Below are positions 57,600 to 64,000 of a DNA stretch of 64,000 bases, in pieces. Numbering within the stretch: the first letter of the stretch is position 1; every line of letters begins with the position of its first letter. A program made the translations under genes and the position numbers. This DNA comes from Artemia franciscana. Its lineage: Eukaryota > Arthropoda > Branchiopoda > Anostraca > Artemiidae. The notes under the pieces were generated by a model. The model made no database searches, was not told the origin of the DNA, and worked only from the letters and a program-made list of their open reading frames with translations. The stretch covers positions 27,844,440 to 27,908,439 of the forward strand of contig NC_088866.1 of NCBI RefSeq assembly GCF_032884065.1, in the 5' to 3' direction.

Positions 57600-58009
57600 A
57601 TTGCCTAACTTGCAGGTCTTAGCCTGGAGACTTGGGTATGGGGTTGACATTCCCAAACGCATAATTACTGAAACAACTGCTTTCAAATCACTTTGACTGT
57701 TAAAAAGGACACTATGACTTCAATTTTTTTAACCAAATGAGTCCCATTTGAAGTTTGTACAACCACTCATTCCATTAAAACCTTGTATGAATCCAGGGTT
57801 TAACTTAGAGCCCTTGCTCCAGGCCTCTGTGGAGCTGTGTCAACCCTGGATGCATTGTGATATGTTGTTTGGACTTTTTTTGAACAAGATGGCTATCTCA
57901 CAATTGCAATCAGATGTGTTTGGTGAAGGGAAGTGCAGTTGTGAGGGGTTTAGTTGACCTTTCCAGCTTTTGACTCTTGAAAAGGAACTAGAACTTCCAA
58001 TCTTAAAAG
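57600..58009 (-). repeat. Interspersed repeat fusing onto the truncated Helitron
   Basis: On the - strand it carries 'GGAAGTTCTAGTTCC', 'AGAGTCAAAAGCTGG' and 'GAGATAGCCATCTTGTTC', the same module as the tandem arrays and family A. The junction with Helitron coding sequence is near 58010. Confidence 0.65.
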
Positions 58010-59395
58010 TCGAGGATATGGCTTTGTGCACCTTCCTTTGGCCATGCATGGTGATTTTTCGTTCAGTGCACCGCAAGGTCCATGTATCATATTTTTTACT
58101 ACAATACCATATAAGCCCTTATCGACATTTTCATCAGGTATTTTAGCAGAAATCACATCATCAATTTCATTAGAAGTAATTTTATCATGTAGCCAGATTA
58201 GTATATGTGCGTGTGGCAATCCTCGTTTTTGCCATTCCACTGAGTACATCCAGCATCGCACTGACCCAAACACTAACTTTTACTATGTAGTTTATCAGTG
58301 ATTTCAACTTTTGCCGGAAGACGCGGGCCGTAATGTCATGTCTATGAACCGCCGATTGTCCTTGAAGTAGAAGCTGCTGTATCTCGTCCCAAGATTGATT
58401 ACATGTAAATGTAATAAATAAATCGGGACGACCATAGAGACGAATATACAAAATAGCATTTTGAGCAAATTCATGCATTTGACGGGGACTGCCAGCATAT
58501 GACGAAGGTAAAATCGTTGATCTTCCAACGTTTGTGGTATTACCGTCATTTGCAACTGCATCTCGCAAATGAATGTATTGTTCAGAGCGGAGCTTGGTGT
58601 GATTCATACGGATAAATAGCAAACGTTCTGATTCAATTTCTGCATACATATCAACGATGTATTGGTGAAACAATTGACGGCATTTTAAAATATAATTGTC
58701 TTTATCCTGCCGAATCATTAGTCTATAGGAATAATAATGCATTGCACTGCATTTCTTTTTCATTTCTTTGTTAGTGGCTGGATTTAACAATTTAATATTA
58801 AAGTGATAGCCGTCGGCTCCATCCCAAAAAATGATAGAACATTGTAGGGCATCGCAGCATCGATGATTTTCAGCAATTCTTACCAACTGAGCGTTTCGCT
58901 TATGAAGAATAATATCTCGAGGTAAAAACTGATCACCGACCATAACGATTGCCACTTCATCGATAGTTGAAGCATTGTATCTACGCACATGTTGGCCAGC
59001 AGTGCGTTTTGTCAGCGGAAATAACAATTTTATGCGTATCAGTAGGCATCAAATCGATGGCTGTTTTGAAGAGACGCACTAAATTATTATTTTCGTGGAA
59101 AAGATGTTGCAATTGGGAAAGTAGGCAGAAATTGATCTGGATTTTCGATTTGGGCACCAAACGACGTCATTTGGAAACATGAGTTATATTTTCTGATCTG
59201 TGATAAAAAAAAACACTTAGATTCTGACGTAGTTCCAGTAAGCAAAGTCTGCAATGGCTCTGGTGGTGCAGCCAGTAGAGGAAGTTTAAATTTTCCTGAG
59301 GCGCAACCCGTTCCCATCATTTCACCATTAAATTTCAAGGCCTTGCAATAGGGACAAATTTTAGACATAGTCCCGATTTGAACACATCTACTCAA
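58010..59395 (-). pseudogene. Helitron Rep/helicase protein, N-terminal part
   Basis: Reading on the - strand: a zinc-like N-terminus (CPYCKALKFNGE, GKFKLPLLAAPPEPL, IRKYNSCFQMTSFGA), then LVRLFKTAIDLMPTDTHK in another frame. Next is the Helitron_like_N region (DEVAIVMVGDQFLPRDI, IIFWDGADGYHFNIKLLNP, MIRQDKDNYILKCRQLFHQY, YGRPDLFITFTCN, DITARVFRQKLKSL). The last frame has WQKRGLPHAHILIWL, whose HAH is the HUH metal-binding motif of the rolling-circle Rep nuclease, and MIHGPCG. At least three frameshifts occur (near 59090, 58985 and 58270). Homology ends at KPYPR (58010), so the catalytic tyrosines and the whole Pif1-like helicase are missing. Confidence 0.93.
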
Positions 59396-59821
59396 GCTAT
59401 AATCATCGACTGGGCTGTACCTGAATGCCAGGCGAAAAGTGTGTTGTTGAAGTTGAATTGTGTTTGAAGTCGTGTCCCTGTGTCCCAGTCGTCATTTATA
59501 GTCGACAAACATGACGTCAGTCGACACAAAAACACGACGTCAGTTGACACACACGTCCCAGTCGTCATCCGTTTTTGAATTGGTATATAAAGAAATAATT
59601 TTTTTGTTTTTTTTTTTGTTTTTTTCTTTTTAGTTTTTTTTTTGTTTTTACCCTTTTTTTAGCTTTTTCAGTTTTTTTTCTTTTTTCTTTTTAGTTTTTA
59701 TTGTAGTTTTTACCTTTTTTATTTTTTATTTTTTTTTTTTTTTTATTTTTCTTTTGCTCCTTTATTTTTCAGTTTTTTTTCGTTTTTTAGGTTTTTTTCT
59801 TTTTCAGTCTTTTGTATTAAT

Positions 59822-59901
59822 GCTAAAGCCGAGGTTCAAACCTGGAACCTCTCGGACCTAGAACCTGGAACATAACGCTTTACCAACTCAGCTACTTCGG
59901 C
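59822..59901 (-). pseudogene. tRNA-like unit 1
   Basis: On the - strand: GCCGAAG, TAGCTGAGTTGG (A box), GGTTTGAACCT (B box) and CTTTAGC. The ends can pair (GCCGAAG with CTTTAGC, one mismatch and one G-T). The anticodon arm does not fold, so it is not a working tRNA. Confidence 0.5.
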
Positions 59902-60144
59902 TTGAATACATTTACCTTTTTTAGTTTTTTTTTAGTTTTCTTTTTCTCCTTTATTTTTCCGTTTTTTTCCTTTTTTTAGTTTTTTTTCTTTTTCAGTGTT
60001 TAGTTTTTTGTTTTTTTTTGGTTTTTTATTAGTTTTTAGTTTTTTTCTTTTTAGTTTTTTTTTAGTTTTTACCTTTTTTTAGTTTTTTTTTCTTTTTTTG
60101 CAGTTTTTACCTTTTTTAGTTTTTTTTTCTTCTTTTGTATTAAT

Positions 60145-60224
60145 GCTAAAGCCAAGGTTCGAACCTGGAGCCTCTTGGACCTAGAACCTGGAACATAACG
60201 CTTTACCAACTCAGCTACTTCGGC
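60145..60224 (-). pseudogene. tRNA-like unit 2
   Basis: Same 80-base sequence with a few substitutions, 323 bases from unit 1. Confidence 0.5.
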
Positions 60225-60495
60225 TTGAATACATTTACCTTTTTTAGTTATTTTTATTATATTTTTATTTTTTTTTAGTTTCCTTTTTCTCCTTTATTTT
60301 TCAGTTTTTTTCCTTTTTTTGTTTTTTTTTCTTTTTCAGTTTTTAGTTTTTTTAGTTTTTTAGTTTTTTATTAGTTTTTTGTTTTTTTTTCTTTTTAGTT
60401 TTTTTTTTAGTTTCTTGTTTTATACCTTTTTTTAATTTTTTTAGTTTTTTTGTAGTTTTTACGTTTTTTAGTTTTTTTTCTTCTTTTGTATTAAT

Positions 60496-60572
60496 GCTAA
60501 AGCCAAGGTTTGAACTGGAACCTCTCGCACCTAGAACCTGGAACAACGCTTTACCAACTCAGCTGCTTCGGC
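60496..60572 (-). pseudogene. tRNA-like unit 3
   Basis: Same unit with small deletions and TAGCTG changed to CAGCTG-type variants, 351 bases from unit 2. Confidence 0.5.
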
Positions 60573-60699
60573 TTGAATACTTTCGTTTTTGAATTGGTAT
60601 ATGATGAAATTGATGCAGTTTTTTTCCTAGTCTGACGTCAGTCGACAGACAGACAAACAACTTGTTTTTATATATATAGATAGATAGAAGATTAGTAAA

Positions 60700-63575
60700 A
60701 TATTGTGTAATATTATCAAAATCTCGACAATAAATCATCAGTCACCACGCACTATACTATAAAAATCTCGCCTCATATAGCAATAATCCTCAATTGAATT
60801 ATCAAAACCTGAAGTGGAATTATAAAAATCATGCTTGTTATTAACAAATTCTTGGACAATATTATCAAAATCTTACCTGGCATTAATAATACATTTTTGG
60901 TACTATAGAAATATGTTTGATATTGTCGAAATCTAAAATGGTGTCATCAAAGTCCTGTCTGCTATTACCAAAATATAACTTAGTACAAGAAAATAATATC
61001 TCCTATTTGGACGATTATCAACGTTTGGTACCATAAATCTTCTGTCTGATATTATCAAACATCTTGTAAAATATCATCCAAATATTGACGGATATAGTGG
61101 AAATTCTCTATGGTATTGTCAAAACATCACATGATTTTATCACAATTTTGCAAATTATTAACAATATCTCGCAGGATATTATAACATTAATAAATGATAT
61201 TGAGAAAATATTTGCTGCTACAATCAAAACGTGACGGGATTACCAAAATCTAACATGGTGCTAACAAAATAAGGTTACCTATTAACAAAATTTAGTATAT
61301 TGCTATCAAAATCATGCCTTTTATGATCAAGATAATCAAAAGCTTGTCAAATATTATCAAAACCTTAAAGGATATTATCAAAGTTTTGTATGATATTACC
61401 AAATCATGTTTAAATATTACCAGATCCAGTCTTGTATTTTCAAAGTCTTATCAGATATTATGACAACCCTTTCCGGTGCTACCAAAATCTTGCAAGCTAT
61501 TATAAAAATCTATAATGATATTAGCAAAATCCTGTCAAGCATTATCAAAGTAGTGTCAAGCATTAAAAATTTTTTTGTGATATTATCAAAATTGTGCCTG
61601 AAATTATCAAATATCTTGTGCTACATTATTTTAGTACCTCATTGTATAATGTGAATCCTCTATGATATTATCCAAAATTCACTTATTATTATCAAAATTC
61701 TGCTAGTTATTAGCAAAATCATGCAAATTCTATAATAAATTGTTTGTGATACTAACAAAAACATATTTTGGTAATATCATAACATATGTTATCGTCAAAT
61801 ATGACATAATGTTATCTAAATCTCGTCTACTATTTTCAAATATAACATAGTGTGATCCAATCGTTTTTTTCATTATCAATATTATCAAAATATTGCCAAT
61901 TACTACCAAACTTGATACTATCGAGAATAACAAAACCATGTCAAGTATCATTAAATCTTACATGATATTATTAAAGTCTTTCATGATATTACCGAATCAT
62001 GTTTCAAGTTCTTGTCTTGCATTTTCAAAGTCTTGTGAGATGATATGACAGTCCTTTCCGGTATTACCCATATCTTCCTAGCTATTATCAAAATTAAGAT
62101 TGATGCTAGCAAATTTGTGTCTGGTACTATCAAAATATTATCTAGCACAACCAAAATTTTTTGTGACACCAAAATCATACCTGAAAATATGAAATATCTT
62201 GGGCTACATTATCAAAATCCTACATGGTATAATGAAAATCCTCTATGATATTATCAAGTTTTGCATAGTATTATCAAAATCATGCAAGTTATTATCAAAA
62301 TAATGTATGGTATTATGGAGATTCTACCAGATATTAACAAAATGTATTTTTATGTATATATCAAATCGTGTCTGATATTGTCAAATCTGACATGAAGTTA
62401 TATAAATCATGTATACTATTTCCAAATTTTGAATAATACAATCAGATCGTGTCTGTCGTTACGAAGAATATAATAATCTTGCCAAGTATTGCAAAATTCT
62501 TGTATGATACTATCAACATCTTGCCTGATATTGCGATATATCTCGCATTACATTATCAAAATCTTGACTGTTTTAATGTGAATCCTTTATAACAGTATCG
62601 AAACCATACTTGGTATTATCAAAATCATGCAAGTTATAGAAAAAATCTCACAAGTTATTATCGTTTAATCTTACAAGTTATTAAAAAAAATTTTAAGATA
62701 TATCAAAAGCTATCTGCTATTTCCAAAACCTAATATGGTGCTATCAAAATCATACTATCTCTTTATAAGACTTAACATAGTGCTATCAAGATCATGTTTG
62801 CTATTATCAAGATTATCAAATCTTGTCAAATATTATAAAAACCTTATTTGATAGTATCAAAGTCTATCACTAAATCTATTACTAAATCCTGTTAAACTCT
62901 GCAAAATTTTGTATTTCAGTATCAAAGTCATGTAAGATATTATGAGAATCGTGTCTAGCATTACCTAAATCTCGTTTAAAGTCATTATAGGAAATTTGAC
63001 TGGTTTTAAAAGCATCAAGCTAGGCACTATCCGTATTACTAAAATCTTTTATACTTTTATCAAAATCTTGCACTGCATTATTAGAATTTCATCTGGTATA
63101 ATACGAGTCCTCTGTTGCATTGTCAAAGCTTTACTTGGTATAACCTAAATCATACGAACTATGAATAAACTCTTTTAAATAGTCCCTCAAAAATTCTAGT
63201 TTGTGTGTGCAAGCTTACTTACCCCAAATAAACCTAACTCAAAATCAGTTAACGAAATGTAACCTAAGTAAAAAATCAGTCATGGTGCCATACGTAACTT
63301 TAGAGTTTTTTGTGAGACGTTTTGATTATAGCCTAAAATACTTTTGTATTAGCTTGCAAGATTCAATGATAATACTGTGCATGATTCTGTTTATAAATTG
63401 CAAGATTTTGATGATACTGTGCAAAGTGTTGATAGTATCATAGAGCATTTTCATTATGCCATGTGGGATTTTGATAGTGTAGCACAAGATATTTGATAGT
63501 CTCAGGTGTGATTTTGATAATATCGCACATTTTGGTAATGATTGATAATATTTTGATAATACCAGCGAAAATCAT
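60700..63575. repeat. Degenerate ~25-35-bp minisatellite with an orientation flip
   Basis: From 60700 to about 63160 the unit is 'ATTATCAAAATC' plus 'TTGTCTGGT'-like spacers. From about 63350 to 63575 it is the reverse complement ('GATTTTGATGATACTGTGC', 'GGGATTTTGATAGT'). The turn (63160-63350) contains GTGCAAGCTTA opposite TAGCTTGCAAG. It is built like the palindrome at 23.6-28.4 kb but with very unequal arms (about 2.45 and 0.23 kb). No gene is inside. Confidence 0.7.
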
Positions 63576-64000
63576 TGGAACCGGGGCTGGCACTGGAACG
63601 AAGGTCTAAGGCAGCAGTGTCAGAACTTTAATGGCTGTAAGTGGGGCCAGAAGCGAGGGGAGCTGAATTAGATCTCATTTTATTAAGAAAATGTATAAAA
63701 AATGTCTTAGTAGTGATTAGAGGTCTCATAATTTTCCAGAGAGCCAGTCATTGAGGGTTGGCTTGTAAAAACACAGAACAAGGGATTTAAAGCAGGATTT
63801 TCAAAAAAAAACTTGATGTAGGTCGTCAGAGGATACCAGATGGCCATTCATAGTGAGGAAAGAGGGGAGGAATGGTCATGGCGTATCAAGTTTAGGATTG
63901 CTTGCGACAGGACGAACAAATGGATTGGAAGCATGATTTTTAACAACGAAATACCTCAAAAATATTTTTGGAATGACGAGGGTGTCAGGCGCTGGCATTT
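63576..64000. other. No gene seen; window edge
   Basis: Mixed-composition sequence without recognisable coding or RNA features. It is cut by the window end. Confidence 0.45.

Larger units (their letters stand above)
59396..60691 (-). mobile_element. Helitron 5' leader and probable 5' terminus
   Basis: Upstream of the Rep start the - strand carries GACTGACGTCA-type words on both sides (59505-59545 and 60635-60650) of a ~1-kb T-rich segment. At 60691 it reads TCTTCTATCTATC preceded by A, which fits the Helitron rule of insertion between A and T with a 5' TC. The T-rich segment is made of TTTTTAG-like words and contains three tRNA-like units. The 3' terminus is not in this copy because of truncation. 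Confidence 0.5.

Overview
The window is eukaryotic, AT-rich and almost entirely made of repeats and decayed transposons. The only intact gene I can support is a BTB/POZ protein at 38354-39130 (+). Intron-type splice acceptors, LINE, hAT, Helitron and Polinton remnants, and abundant microsatellites point to an arthropod. Several repeats (the 'TAAGGAGCGAC' family and the 'CAGTTCGTGGTAACGAACTG' motif) look to me like brine shrimp (Artemia) repeats. That is recollection and is untested here. All boundaries were read by eye and most repeat edges are good to roughly 5-30 bases.

Layout. 1-2.3 kb: a copy of interspersed family A. 2.76-4.40 kb: the first of three copies of a Helentron/HINE-like element (a ~290-bp tandem array, a GACN microsatellite and short subterminal inverted repeats); the others are at 12.89-15.91 kb (-) and 53.84-55.72 kb (+). 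5.1-5.4 kb: a LINE 3' end running into a (TAG)n tail. 8.05-12.45 kb and 18.6-20.77 kb: arrays of a ~250-285-bp monomer that also occurs singly inside family A. The first array is broken by a composite foldback element and a LINE reverse-transcriptase fragment. 16.8-17.0 kb: a palindromic MITE. 21.1-22.55 kb: a SINE-like pair, a decayed tRNA-Arg-like unit and a second copy of the composite foldback. 22.55-28.78 kb: a ~590-bp tandem repeat split by a ~4.9-kb palindrome whose arms are made of degenerate ~30-bp minisatellite units. This resembles Drosophila Foldback elements and is the most striking structure here.

28.8-38 kb: satellite-like duplications, a hAT transposase fragment, an inverted family A copy and a C2H2 zinc-finger pseudogene. 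38-51 kb: the BTB gene and two broken relatives. One relative keeps only the 5' part (40.57-41.32 kb) and the other only the 3' part (49.40-49.83 kb, with a hairpin-like inverted duplication at its left edge). Polinton/Maverick remnants and another family A copy lie between them. 51.5-56.7 kb: a LINE in reverse orientation, apparently split by the third HINE-like element. 57-60.7 kb: the 5' part of a Helitron (Rep N-terminus plus a T-rich leader with three tRNA-like units). 60.7-63.6 kb: a second long minisatellite that flips orientation near its right end.

How the parts relate. No pathway or operon is encoded. The coherent story is transposon layering: elements nested in elements, and interspersed modules expanded into satellite arrays. 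The BTB locus appears to have been duplicated as DNA and then broken.
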